Position numbers and translations under genes: made by a program | From: a virus | Reading direction: 5' to 3' (one strand) | Length of the DNA: 35,108 nucleotides | Virus record (IMG/VR): IMGVR_UViG_3300037131_000042 | Span: 1 to 35,108 of that record | In this document: positions 1 to 5,826 of the stretch, one piece after another | Numbering within the stretch: position 1 is the stretch's first letter | Layout of the letters: the number at the start of each line of letters is the position of its first letter | The notes under the pieces: model-generated | Databases searched by the model: none | Told to the model about the DNA's origin: nothing | What the model saw: only the letters and a program-made list of their open reading frames with translations

Positions 1-1
1 C

Positions 2-160
2 ACACCGCTGTCGACATGGTTCTGGGCCGCTTATCTGCTGACGACGCAGACGCCGGGCATGTCGGCCCTGCAATTCCAGCGGCAGTTGGATCTGTCGCGC
101 TACGAGACGGCGTTCACGCTGCTTCAATGGCTGTCGAAATCGGCTTCGCAGGCGAGGTAA
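2..160 (+). pseudogene. IS1595-family transposase fragment
   Basis: Frame 2 is open from the window edge and reads through STWFWAAYLLTT, TPGMSALQFQRQLDL and RYETAF before a stop at 158-160. This W/AAYL-TT-TPG-SA-Q-QRQL-RYETA pattern is characteristic of the part of IS1595-type transposases that follows the zinc ribbon. The zinc ribbon would lie outside the window, and the similarity stops around position 120-130, so the DDE catalytic core is absent. The stop codon of the leftward HTH gene lies exactly at this junction, which suggests that an insertion or deletion joined the two. It is a remnant, not an active element; no inverted repeat is visible. Confidence 0.6.
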
Positions 161-414
161 TAGCGGGTCGGCAACTGGCGCTGCTTGTCGGCGTCGAAGC
201 ATCTCTCGCGAAGAATCAGCCCGCGTTGTTCGAGGATCGCAAGATGTCGGTTGACGCTCGCGCGCGAAAGCTCGCTGCGGTCGACCAGATAGGCTTGCGT
301 CGGGAAGCAGCCCTGCGCGGGGTTGTGACAATCGGCAAGATGCCAAAGGAGCACCTTGGTCGCCGCGTCGAGCCCGCGTTGCTGGATCGCCCAGTTGGTC
401 GCGAAGTGGCTCAT
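124..414 (-). CDS. Winged-helix/HTH DNA-binding protein, probably truncated
   Basis: Leftward gene of 96 aa beginning MSHFATNWAIQQRG and ending CEADFDSH. The N-terminal half (WAIQQRGLDAATKVLLWHLAD, then GCFPTQAYL, then SELSRASVNRHLAILEQRGLI) is a typical MarR/GntR-like winged helix, as in the small helix-turn-helix proteins common in Rhodobacterales and Rhizobiales chromosomes. Such proteins are usually longer; here the reading frame ends exactly where the transposase fragment begins, so the C-terminus was probably lost. A start at 573 is possible, but the extra 53 residues look non-coding. It is the only accepted minus-strand gene and may be host DNA or a divergently transcribed regulator. 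Its target is unknown. Confidence 0.6.
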   Translation of the reverse strand: MSHFATNWAIQQRGLDAATKVLLWHLADCHNPAQGCFPTQAYLVDRSELSRASVNRHLAILEQRGLILRERCFDADKQRQLPTRYYLACEADFDSH

Positions 415-674
415 GGCGCCGCCGCCACGATTTTGCGCGAGCGAAAAGCCGCATATCGTTGGGTGAAGCGTTGGGTCTTGCCCGACGCCTTGCGCCAAGG
501 GCGAAGCGCTCGACCGTGCAACGCTATGATATTGTTTTCTAAACCCCTGGTAGGCCGGGAGGGACTGCCTCAACTCAGCATAAACAAAGGCTTAGGTGAA
601 AGTGGGGCAAATTTAGGGTCCTATGTAATCCGGGGAAATTCGTGGGGAGTGCCCCACCTTTTGGAGGGTTCAGC
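415..674. other. Non-coding left intergenic region
   Basis: About 260 bp between the leftward HTH gene and the first rightward gene. It must hold the leftward promoter and probably the first rightward promoter; TATGTAAT at about 621-628 is a possible rightward -10, but I see no convincing -35. No tRNA, integrase or attachment-site repeat is visible. A GC-rich hairpin lies at its right end. Confidence 0.4.
642..662 (+). terminator. Weak hairpin with short T run
   Basis: GTGGGG at 642-647 pairs with CCCCAC at 652-657 around an AGTG loop and is followed by CTTTT. It could be a weak terminator or attenuator just upstream of the GGAGGG ribosome binding site at 663-668. Confidence 0.35.
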
Positions 675-689
675 ATGTAGTTCGCGGGG

Positions 690-857
690 ATGTTTCTGGC
701 CGGCGCGTGGGCGTCGTGGGGGCTCATTCATTGGGCGGTCCGCGAGGGCTATTACGAGATCAAGTCCGAATGGGAACCGAACCGGGAGGCAATCGAGGAC
801 GACGTGCGTAAGCGTCATTCCGAGTTCGATACAAGAAATATCGACTTTGACCATTGA
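690..857 (+). CDS. Small predicted membrane protein
   Basis: A 55-aa protein starting MFLAGAWASWGLIHWAVREG: one N-terminal hydrophobic segment, then a charged tail rich in E, D, K and R ending IDFDH. It has no recognisable family. An upstream in-frame ATG at 675 sits at ideal distance from GGAGGG (663-668), but its second codon is TAG, so translation of an intact product must start at ATG 690, where CGCGGGG gives only a modest binding site. The TGA stop (855-857) runs into the first copy of the dispersed palindrome. The upstream ATG-TAG pair is either a nonsense mutation or a start-stop control element. Confidence 0.5.
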   Translation: MFLAGAWASWGLIHWAVREGYYEIKSEWEPNREAIEDDVRKRHSEFDTRNIDFDH

Positions 858-859
858 CG

Positions 860-873
860 TGCAATTAACTGCA
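860..873. repeat. Dispersed palindrome, copy 1
   Basis: TGCAATTAACTGCA between the small membrane protein gene and the next gene. Its right half could serve as a -35 (CTGCAT, 869-874) 16 bp before TAGAAA (891-896). Confidence 0.85.
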
Positions 874-896
874 TGGCAGTATTCCTAGCGTAGAAA
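869..896 (+). promoter_or_regulatory. Possible promoter overlapping palindrome 1
   Basis: CTGCAT, 16 bp spacer, TAGAAA. The -35 is poor and overlaps the palindrome; the -10 resembles the TAGAnn boxes found elsewhere in the window. Confidence 0.35.
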
Positions 897-914
897 CCGC
901 CATGGAGGGTCTGA

Positions 915-1199
915 GTGAAACCGTCTTGCTTCGTAGTTGTCTGCAATGGTTACTTCGTCGACAAGGAGCTGCACCTTGTTCACCCTGACAACGCTTTGGG
1001 GTCGCGCGTGCGTTGCTTCCATACGAGCCCGATCATCGGGCAGGAACTTGTCGACGAGTTCAACGCGACCAATCCCAAATGGAAGGCCGAGATGAAGGAG
1101 GCCCGCGCCGCCTTCACGACCCACGATCTCGATGACGCCCTGTTGCAGCGCGTCGCCAATGCCAAGCGCCCCGAGCGCCCGAGACGGGAGGTGGCTTGA
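915..1199 (+). CDS. Hypothetical phage protein, 94 aa
   Basis: Starts at GTG 915 with GGAGGG at 905-910. The protein begins with a hydrophobic stretch (CFVVVCNGYFVDKELHLVHP) and continues with a charged helical part ending RPERPRREVA. No family is recognised. Its TGA (1197-1199) overlaps the ATG of the XRE regulator gene, so the two are translationally coupled and probably form one transcript driven from near palindrome 1. Confidence 0.65.
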   Translation: MKPSCFVVVCNGYFVDKELHLVHPDNALGSRVRCFHTSPIIGQELVDEFNATNPKWKAEMKEARAAFTTHDLDDALLQRVANAKRPERPRREVA

Positions 1200-1429
1200 T
1201 GGCCACTGGCATCGCTTATGAGCGCAGCACGCCGGGGGACCGCATCCGCCGCCTTCGCAAGAACGCCGATCTGGTCCAGCGCGAATTGGCCGACCGCGTC
1301 GATATGTCACGCCCGCTGATCGCCGCTTGGGAGAATGGCGACTGCACGCCGCGCCTTGACGAGTTCAAGTCGCTCGCCCGCGCGCTCAATACGACCCCCG
1401 AGTATCTGGCCTTCGGCCGCGTCGGCTAG
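1199..1429 (+). CDS. XRE-family HTH regulator (76 aa)
   Basis: A compact Cro/C1-type helix-turn-helix protein: GDRIRRLRKNADLVQRELADRV, then MSRPLIAAWENGDCTPRLDEFKSLA with the recognition helix around residues 36-46, then LNTTPEYLAFGRVG. It is nearly all DNA-binding domain, like small phage Cro proteins. ATG 1199 overlaps the previous stop (TGATG) behind GGGAGG. A palindrome copy follows 25 bp after its stop. Small XRE dimers typically bind 14-17 bp palindromes, so this protein and the one at 5131 are the candidate ligands of the dispersed repeat; that link is inference. Confidence 0.85.
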   Translation: MATGIAYERSTPGDRIRRLRKNADLVQRELADRVDMSRPLIAAWENGDCTPRLDEFKSLARALNTTPEYLAFGRVG

Positions 1430-1453
1430 GCAAGTCCTCGTTAGCCCGACGGC

Positions 1454-1469
1454 GTGCAATCAATTGCAC
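1454..1469. repeat. Dispersed palindrome, copy 2
   Basis: GTGCAATCAATTGCAC in the gap after the XRE gene. Its right half doubles as the TTGCAC -35 of the promoter at 1464-1492. Confidence 0.9.
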
Positions 1470-1492
1470 GGCGGCGGTTCCCTCGCTAGGGT
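1464..1492 (+). promoter_or_regulatory. Promoter with palindrome over the -35
   Basis: TTGCAC (1464-1469), 17 bp spacer, TAGGGT (1487-1492), followed by AAGGAGG at 1510 and the start at 1523. A protein on palindrome 2 would cover the -35. Confidence 0.5.
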
Positions 1493-1522
1493 TCCACATA
1501 GGCCAAGACCAAGGAGGGCGAA

Positions 1523-1678
1523 ATGGCCGCCAAGCATCAAGGACCGATCGCGCGCAACGCCAACATGCGTCGCCCGCTCAACCGCGCCCCGCGCGCCGTG
1601 AACACGGTCACGAGAGAACCGTCGTTCTTCGAACCCTTGGTCAACGTGATCAAGGACCTTCTCTACATCCTAAGGTAA
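1523..1678 (+). CDS. Small basic hypothetical protein, 51 aa
   Basis: AAGGAGG is followed at normal spacing by ATG 1523. The product begins MAAKHQGPIARNANMRRPLN, is rich in Arg and Asn in its first 35 residues, and ends with a hydrophobic amphipathic helix (FFEPLVNVIKDLLYILR). The basic head plus hydrophobic tail could suit membrane or nucleic-acid association, but no family is recognised. Two bases separate its stop from the MazG-like gene, so they are co-transcribed. Confidence 0.6.
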   Translation: MAAKHQGPIARNANMRRPLNRAPRAVNTVTREPSFFEPLVNVIKDLLYILR

Positions 1679-1680
1679 GC

Positions 1681-2088
1681 ATGACCGACGAGGAAAAGTC
1701 GCCCGATTGGAAGGGTTATGGCATCGACCAAGCGGTCGTCGAACAGTGGGTTCGCACGACGTTTGGCGACAAGATGTTCGAGAGCAAGGAGGAGCGCGCC
1801 GCGCGCGTCCTCGAAGAAGCTGTCGAACTGTATCAGGTGTTCGCGCCGGGCAATCGCGCCAAGGCGCACAAGATCGTCGACATGGTGTTCGACAAGAAGG
1901 TCGGCGAGCTGCACAACGAGATCGGTGGCCTGATCGTCACCCTGCTCGCCGTTTGCGGCAACGAGGGGCTGCGCCTCGACGAGATGGCTAATAAGGAGAT
2001 CACCCGCATCAAGAGCCTGCCCGGCGACGGCTTCCGCAAGAAGCAGCGCGACAAGGCTGACCTCGGCGTGTCCATGCGCGCCGAGTGA
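1681..2088 (+). CDS. MazG-like nucleotide pyrophosphohydrolase
   Basis: A 135-aa all-alpha NTP-PPase superfamily protein. The metal-binding ExxE helix is visible at about residues 39-50 (EERAARVLEEAVELYQ), the second helix at about 80-90 (GELHNEIGGLIVTLLA), and the family-like end DEMANKEITRIKSLPGDGF. Family members hydrolyse NTPs or dNTPs to the monophosphate and pyrophosphate; phage versions adjust the dNTP pool or (p)ppGpp signalling. ThyX and dCTP deaminase encoded nearby fit a nucleotide-pool role. The substrate cannot be read from sequence. Confidence 0.8.
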   Translation: MTDEEKSPDWKGYGIDQAVVEQWVRTTFGDKMFESKEERAARVLEEAVELYQVFAPGNRAKAHKIVDMVFDKKVGELHNEIGGLIVTLLAVCGNEGLRLDEMANKEITRIKSLPGDGFRKKQRDKADLGVSMRAE

Positions 2089-2091
2089 GGG

Positions 2092-2119
2092 TTGACTTGC
2101 CTGACATTGTGCAATTAAC
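2092..2119 (+). promoter_or_regulatory. Promoter with palindrome over the -10
   Basis: TTGACT (2092-2097), 16 bp spacer, ATTAAC (2114-2119), or TTAACT with a 17 bp spacer. The -10 lies wholly inside palindrome 3, so binding there should block polymerase. Confidence 0.5.
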
Positions 2120-2124
2120 TGCAC
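2109..2124. repeat. Dispersed palindrome, copy 3
   Basis: GTGCAATTAACTGCAC, between the MazG-like gene and the RlpA-like gene, covering the putative -10. Confidence 0.9.
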
Positions 2125-2151
2125 GTCCCCTAACAACGAATGGAGCTGTAT

Positions 2152-2631
2152 ATGAGGAAGACCCTCGCGTTGTCGCTTGCGCTCAGTGTTGCGTTGAACT
2201 CGCAAGCCATGGCTGATCCGATTTCGGATTTCATGACTGGCGTGTTCGGCGGCAAGGCGCACGCGGCGCAGTCGGGCCGCCTTAGTCGGCACGGCGTTGG
2301 GCGGAAGACGTCCCTCGTGCACCCTCGCCCGCATGGTTCCGGCACGATGAAGGCGTCGTGGTATGGCGGCGGGCCTCGCTGGATGGAGCCAAACACCCAC
2401 ACCGCCAATGGAGAACGCTTCAACAGATGGGGCCTCACGGCCGCGCACCGGACCCTCAAGTTCGGGACGCTGCTCAACGTCTGTTACGTGCGTTGCGCCA
2501 TCGTCCGCATCAATGATCGCGGTCCCGCCGCTTGGACAGGGAACGCGCTCGACCTCTCGCGCGGCGCGGCGACAGCGATTGGCCTGATCGGGGCCGGCAC
2601 CGGCTTCGTGCAGGTCGCGCAGGTGAACTGA
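2152..2631 (+). CDS. Secreted RlpA-like double-psi beta-barrel protein
   Basis: 159 aa. Residues 1-22 are a signal peptide (MRKTLALSLALSVALNSQAMA, cleavage after AMA). The C-terminal half is an RlpA-type DPBB domain: KASWYGG, TANGERFNRWGLTAAHRTLKFGT, then VRINDRGPAAWTGNALDLSRGAA and IGLIGAGTGFVQV, including the family's conserved Asp in NDRG. RlpA cleaves peptidoglycan strands lacking stem peptides, so this may act in lysis, superinfection or envelope remodelling. ATG 2152 follows GGAGCTG; an in-frame ATG at 2140 lies before the ribosome binding site. A strong terminator follows, so it is probably a single-gene unit under palindrome 3. Confidence 0.85.
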   Translation: MRKTLALSLALSVALNSQAMADPISDFMTGVFGGKAHAAQSGRLSRHGVGRKTSLVHPRPHGSGTMKASWYGGGPRWMEPNTHTANGERFNRWGLTAAHRTLKFGTLLNVCYVRCAIVRINDRGPAAWTGNALDLSRGAATAIGLIGAGTGFVQVAQVN

Positions 2632-2633
2632 TC

Positions 2634-2673
2634 AAAAGGAAAGGCGTGTGGCTATGCACGCTTTCTCCTTTTT
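2634..2673 (+). terminator. Rho-independent terminator
   Basis: A long imperfect stem (AAAAGGAAAGGCGTG against CACGCTTTCTCCTTTTT) with a short loop, ending in a T run, directly after the RlpA-like gene. Confidence 0.8.
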
Positions 2674-2695
2674 GTTACCTTAGGGAAAAGGATAG

Positions 2696-2724
2696 TTGTC
2701 GTCGTTCAGCCGCCCTGTTAAGAA
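2696..2724 (+). promoter_or_regulatory. Possible promoter for the 2793 gene
   Basis: TTGTCG followed after 17 bp by TAAGAA, in the 119-bp gap between terminator and next gene. TATTAGAT further right is an alternative -10. No palindrome copy is present in this gap. Confidence 0.35.
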
Positions 2725-2792
2725 CCCGGCCTGCGGGGGGTCATGTTCCGTAAAATCAGTGTGTTGGTATTAGATCAGTAAGGAGACTGGCT

Positions 2793-3323
2793 ATGTTCGG
2801 GGAAGTTCGGAAGCGGTGTGCTGTTAAGCGTTTAGTGTGTGGCTCATTCGGAGCGGCTTGGGCAATAGAACCGCCACAAGTGCACCCTTACTTCAAGCAA
2901 GCGATGCTGTTGTTGTATAGTTTAGGTCACGGGCCTAATGTCGTCCGGCATTATCCCGAAGCAACGCACGAGTTTATGCTCTATCGCGTCAGCCCTGCGA
3001 CCACGATAGACTTCAAAAAGAACTTGTGGGAGCAGCGCCATGTCTCGCCGATACTGCCGACCCGCGCCGGCTTTCAAATCGTGGCTTCGTCCGACGCCGA
3101 GGCGTTCGGGGTCGTGGACGCGATTGCTGAGAAGGTGCTGAGCTTGGAGCTCGTGCCGCTCGTCGCCGAGGAGCTCCAGCAGCAGGTGCCTCGTGGCAAG
3201 ATGATCGTCGAGCCTGAGTTCGAGGATTACGCCATGCAAGGCAAGATGTCGGCGACCTGTCCGCCGCCCGTCAGCCCGCATATAACCGCGCGCATAGCCC
3301 GCAACGCTCACCGCGTTCATTGA
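2793..3323 (+). CDS. Hypothetical protein, 176 aa
   Basis: AAGGAG precedes ATG 2793 at normal spacing. No family recognised. The protein begins with a cysteine-containing segment (VKRLVCGSFGAAWAIEPP), has a central acidic helical part (DAIAEKVLSLELVPLVAEELQQQV) and a basic C-terminus. It stands alone between two terminators, so it is a single-gene transcript. The first 50 codons have lower GC than the rest of the window. Confidence 0.55.
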   Translation: MFGEVRKRCAVKRLVCGSFGAAWAIEPPQVHPYFKQAMLLLYSLGHGPNVVRHYPEATHEFMLYRVSPATTIDFKKNLWEQRHVSPILPTRAGFQIVASSDAEAFGVVDAIAEKVLSLELVPLVAEELQQQVPRGKMIVEPEFEDYAMQGKMSATCPPPVSPHITARIARNAHRVH

Positions 3324-3336
3324 GCACGTCGCAACC

Positions 3337-3368
3337 AAAAGGGGCGGTCATTCCAGACCGCCTTTTTT
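3337..3368 (+). terminator. Rho-independent terminator
   Basis: GGCGGTC (3343-3349), six-base loop, GACCGCC (3356-3362), then six T. The last T is the first base of palindrome 4. Confidence 0.9.
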
Positions 3369-3381
3369 GCAATTAATGGCC
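3368..3381. repeat. Dispersed palindrome, copy 4 (imperfect)
   Basis: TGCAATTAATGGCC, overlapping the terminator T run and lying 19 bp before the thyX start. The right arm has two mismatches. Confidence 0.65.
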
Positions 3382-3399
3382 AACGTAGGAAGGACATTA

Positions 3400-4335
3400 A
3401 TGACCACCATATCCGCCACCAGTATCGCCTCTTCGGTCGGCAAGTTGACCGGCGACCGCGTCGACACCTTGTTGCTGCGCTATCCGCGTTGGATACACGC
3501 CGAGGGCCGCACGCACCGCCTCATGAGCCTTGGCGAGGATTTCGAGATTTCCGTCCCGACGCCGAGCTTGATGGAAGACCCGAACCTGTCGCGCAACGCC
3601 AGCTCGTCCCGGGCGATCCCCGTGTCCCGGCTCATTCAGGACGTGCTCGACGATCCGGCCGTCCCGCTGTTTTGGGGCAAGAACCAGAAGGGGATGCAGG
3701 CCGGCGAGGAGCTATCTGGCAACGCCCTGAGCATGGCCAAGCTGCATTGGAACGACGCGATGCGCCATGCGATTGACCACGCGCAGGCTCTCCATGAAGA
3801 CGGTGCACACAAGCAGCTCGTCAACCGCCTGCTGGAGCCGTTCTCTCATATTACAGTCGTGTGCACGTCCACGAACTGGTCGAACTTCCTTCACCTTCGC
3901 GACCACGCGGACGCCGAGCCCCATATCCGCATCCTCGCGCAGGAAGTCAGGAAGGCGCTGGAAGGCGCTACGCCGCAGGTGCTCTACCCCGGCGACTGGC
4001 ATTTGCCGTTCGTGAACGTGACCGACGAGCATGGTGTTGAGCCCTTGGCGCTCAGCGGTGGTGAAGCCTTGCAGAACGCTATCAAGCTCTCGGTCGCCCG
4101 TTGCGCCTCGACCAGCTATAAGACCGTCGACGGCTTCGACATGACGATCGAGCGCGCCGTGGAGCTGCATGACAAGCTGGTCGCTCAAGACCCGTTGCAC
4201 GCCAGCCCTTGCGAGCATCAATGCTCCCCGGACCAGCTCGATTGCACCACTGGTCAATACGAGCACCCCGAGAAACACGGGAACCTGCGAGGTTTTGTCC
4301 AATACAGGAAGACCTTGTCCGGTGAGCGTCGTTAG
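3400..4335 (+). CDS. thyX: Flavin-dependent thymidylate synthase (ThyX)
   Basis: 311 aa, starting at ATG 3400 after AGGAAGG. ThyX proteins methylate dUMP with methylene-THF and FAD. Visible family features: THRLMS (about 38-43) and RNASSSRAIPVSRLI (about 65-79) forming a split ThyX motif, FWGKNQKGMQAGEEL, HKQLVNRLLEPF, TNWSNFLHLRDHADAEPHIR, and the C-terminal GNLRGFVQYRKTLSGE. In the relatives I know, THR..S runs straight into RNA.SSR; here about 20 residues (GEDFEISVPTPSLMEDPN region) are inserted between them. It fits with MazG-like and dCTP deaminase genes into dTTP supply, or into synthesis of a modified pyrimidine. Promoter at 4315 lies inside its 3' end. Confidence 0.8.
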   Translation: MTTISATSIASSVGKLTGDRVDTLLLRYPRWIHAEGRTHRLMSLGEDFEISVPTPSLMEDPNLSRNASSSRAIPVSRLIQDVLDDPAVPLFWGKNQKGMQAGEELSGNALSMAKLHWNDAMRHAIDHAQALHEDGAHKQLVNRLLEPFSHITVVCTSTNWSNFLHLRDHADAEPHIRILAQEVRKALEGATPQVLYPGDWHLPFVNVTDEHGVEPLALSGGEALQNAIKLSVARCASTSYKTVDGFDMTIERAVELHDKLVAQDPLHASPCEHQCSPDQLDCTTGQYEHPEKHGNLRGFVQYRKTLSGERR

Positions 4336-4342
4336 GTTATAA
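4315..4342 (+). promoter_or_regulatory. Promoter upstream of palindrome 5
   Basis: TTGTCC (4315-4320), 16 bp spacer, TTATAA (4337-4342). Transcription would start at about 4349-4351, exactly at the left edge of palindrome 5, which would then be an operator at +1. Confidence 0.6.
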
Positions 4343-4350
4343 CGTCGCGA

Positions 4351-4364
4351 TGCAGTTAATTGCA
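4351..4364. repeat. Dispersed palindrome, copy 5
   Basis: TGCAGTTAATTGCA, at the predicted start point of the 4315 promoter and 9 bp before AAGGAGG of the next gene. Confidence 0.9.
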
Positions 4365-4384
4365 CGGCGCGCAAGGAGGCCCAA

Positions 4385-4669
4385 GTGACCAGCCCGATCT
4401 TCAAATTTGGCGGCAAAGTCTATAACGACCTGACCGAGTTCGGTCCTTATACGCAGATGCCCTACGCGAAGTTCTCGGCGCTCGCCACGGACGGCTCGAC
4501 CTTCGACATCCCGCGCGCCGTGTTCGCCGACGCGGCCGGCACCGCCACCGTCGTCGACGCCTACGGCAACACGCTGACCGGTTTCCCGCTCAACAAGGGC
4601 GAGAACCGGATTTGCATTTCGGCCATCTCGTCCCTGAGCGGCACCACGAAGGTGTGGGGGGCGTTCTAA
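4385..4669 (+). CDS. Small hypothetical protein, possibly beta-structured
   Basis: 94 aa from GTG 4385, with AAGGAGG at 4373. The second half (RAVFADAAGTATVVDAYGNT, then NKGENRICISAISSLSG and KVWGAF) has alternating beta/turn spacing similar to small alphaproteobacterial phage spike-base or decoration proteins, but the match is by pattern only. It lies far from the structural genes, so an early function is equally possible. It heads a run of genes starting from the 4315 promoter. Confidence 0.5.
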   Translation: MTSPIFKFGGKVYNDLTEFGPYTQMPYAKFSALATDGSTFDIPRAVFADAAGTATVVDAYGNTLTGFPLNKGENRICISAISSLSGTTKVWGAF

Positions 4670-4697
4670 GCCACGCCCGCGCTAAGGAGTATCTCGC

Positions 4698-5114
4698 ATG
4701 AGGGTCGAATACAGCCAGAGCGCCGCGAACACTGACGCCTTCGCCTTGATCGCGGAGGGTTGGAACGATCTGGTCCAAGAAGGGCACACGCCCGACCAAG
4801 ACGCGATCTCTCCGGTCGGCCCCGGAGACGAAGTTCTCTACGCTATCAGCAAGGACGGCGACATTGTGGGCGTGCTGACCTTCAAGGTCGGCGAGCGGCC
4901 CCGCGTCGCGCGCATCACCCTCGCCTACGTCGAGCCATCCAGCCGCAGGCGCGGCGTCTTCAAGGACCTCGCGTCCGAATTGCGCCGGCTCTGCAAGGAG
5001 CGAGGGCTCGCGCGCATTGACTGCTTCATCTCCCCTCAGAACGACCTCGCTCAATACGCGGCGAAGGAGCTCGGCGGCTACCCGCAGGCCGTCGTGGTCT
5101 CGGTTCCCGTCTGA
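4698..5114 (+). CDS. GNAT-family N-acetyltransferase
   Basis: 138 aa. GNAT fold: YAISKDGDIVGVLTF (beta 2-3), ARITLAYVEPSSRRRGVFKDLASELRR, with SRRRGVF matching the acetyl-CoA-binding R/QxxGxG/A loop around residues 82-88, then GLARIDCFISPQN and YAAKELGGYPQAVVV. AAGGAG precedes ATG 4698. The acceptor may be a host protein, small molecule or modified base; nothing in the sequence decides this. Confidence 0.75.
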   Translation: MRVEYSQSAANTDAFALIAEGWNDLVQEGHTPDQDAISPVGPGDEVLYAISKDGDIVGVLTFKVGERPRVARITLAYVEPSSRRRGVFKDLASELRRLCKERGLARIDCFISPQNDLAQYAAKELGGYPQAVVVSVPV

Positions 5115-5130
5115 GCCTTGGAGCCCTGTG

Positions 5131-5451
5131 ATGGCGCAACCGAATTTTTGGGGGGGTCTGATCTCGCAGTTGCGCGAGGAGCAGAAAATCTCCCAAAGGA
5201 CGCTCGCGGCGCGGGCTAAGGTTCACCGGGCCACGCTGCGCCGGATCGAGGACGGCTCGACGTCCAGCGACATTGACACGATGGAGCGGCTCCTCAACTA
5301 CCTCGGCTATGAGCTGGAAGCCCTTGAGCGCACGTCGATGTCCGACCGGTTGCGTCTGCAAAGCCAGCTCGAAGAGAACGCCGCGCGCCGCGCCGCGCTC
5401 GACGCAAAACGCTTGTTGACCATGGATTTCGGTTTGCTGTCTCGGACCTGA
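5131..5451 (+). CDS. XRE-family HTH regulator with helical tail
   Basis: 106 aa. The HTH domain spans about residues 8-60 (ISQLREEQKISQRTLAARAKVHRATLRRIEDG, then DIDTMERLLNYLGYELEAL), followed by a charged helical tail (SDRLRLQSQLEENAARRAALDAKR) that could mediate dimerisation. GGAG precedes ATG 5131. The next promoter, whose -10 is overlapped by palindrome 6, begins inside the end of this gene. An autoregulated repressor next to its own operator is a plausible reading, and this is a candidate for the protein that binds the dispersed palindrome. Confidence 0.85.
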   Translation: MAQPNFWGGLISQLREEQKISQRTLAARAKVHRATLRRIEDGSTSSDIDTMERLLNYLGYELEALERTSMSDRLRLQSQLEENAARRAALDAKRLLTMDFGLLSRT

Positions 5452-5461
5452 GTGCTAGAGT
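5434..5461 (+). promoter_or_regulatory. Promoter overlapping palindrome 6
   Basis: TTGCTG (5434-5439), 16 bp spacer, TAGAGT (5456-5461). The -10 overlaps the first two bases of palindrome 6, a typical repressor-operator arrangement. Confidence 0.6.
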
Positions 5462-5475
5462 GCAGTTAGTTGCAC
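5460..5475. repeat. Dispersed palindrome, copy 6
   Basis: GTGCAGTTAGTTGCAC, just downstream of and touching the -10 at 5456, 7 bp before AAGGAGGG. Confidence 0.9.
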
Positions 5476-5496
5476 GTAAACCAAGGAGGGTCGCAC

Positions 5497-5599
5497 GTGA
5501 ACCGGGCTCAGAAAAGCGCAACGAGGATATTTCGAACTGGACCCCGAGACGCGGGTCGACAGAATGGCGACGGCACAACACAAGGGAGGCCGCCCATGA
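5497..5599 (+). pseudogene. Small ORF with apparent one-base frameshift
   Basis: AAGGAGGG (5483-5490) is perfectly placed for GTG 5497 (reading NRAQK), but the protein-like sequence downstream (AQRGYFELDPETRVDRMATA, then QHKGGRP) is in another frame and ends with a TGA (5597-5599) overlapping the next start as ATGA. Dropping one A from the AAAA run at 5512-5515 joins the two into one 34-aa protein. This is a mutation, a sequencing error or a recoding site. Confidence 0.4.
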
Positions 5600-5826
5600 C
5601 GATGGAAGATTTTCTCCGCGAGGTCCTCGCGATAGCGAACGAGAAATTCCCTGAGCATCGCGTTTTGCTGCTTGGCTCCACGGACCTCGACAACGGCAGG
5701 CAAGCCGAGGCCACGATCATGACGAACATGGAGCAGGACGAGGTCGACCTGATGTTCGCCACCTTCCGCCGTGATGGCGTAGAGCTCGAAGACGACGTCG
5801 AGGTCGAACACTTGAGGTCGCACTAA
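5596..5826 (+). CDS. Acidic hypothetical protein, 76 aa
   Basis: ATG 5596 follows GGGAGG and overlaps the preceding TGA (ATGA). The product (TMEDFLREVLAIANEKFPEH, then VLLLGSTDLD, MEQDEVDLMFATFRRDGVEL) is acidic and predicted alpha/beta; no family is recognised. Its TAA shares bases with the ATG of the RapZ-like gene (TAATG), so the two are translationally coupled and may act together. Confidence 0.6.
   Translation: MTMEDFLREVLAIANEKFPEHRVLLLGSTDLDNGRQAEATIMTNMEQDEVDLMFATFRRDGVELEDDVEVEHLRSH

Noticed and set aside
16-888. 290-codon + strand open frame at the left end
   Set aside because: It crosses the transposase remnant, the antisense HTH gene and an intergenic hairpin; its composition is not protein-like.
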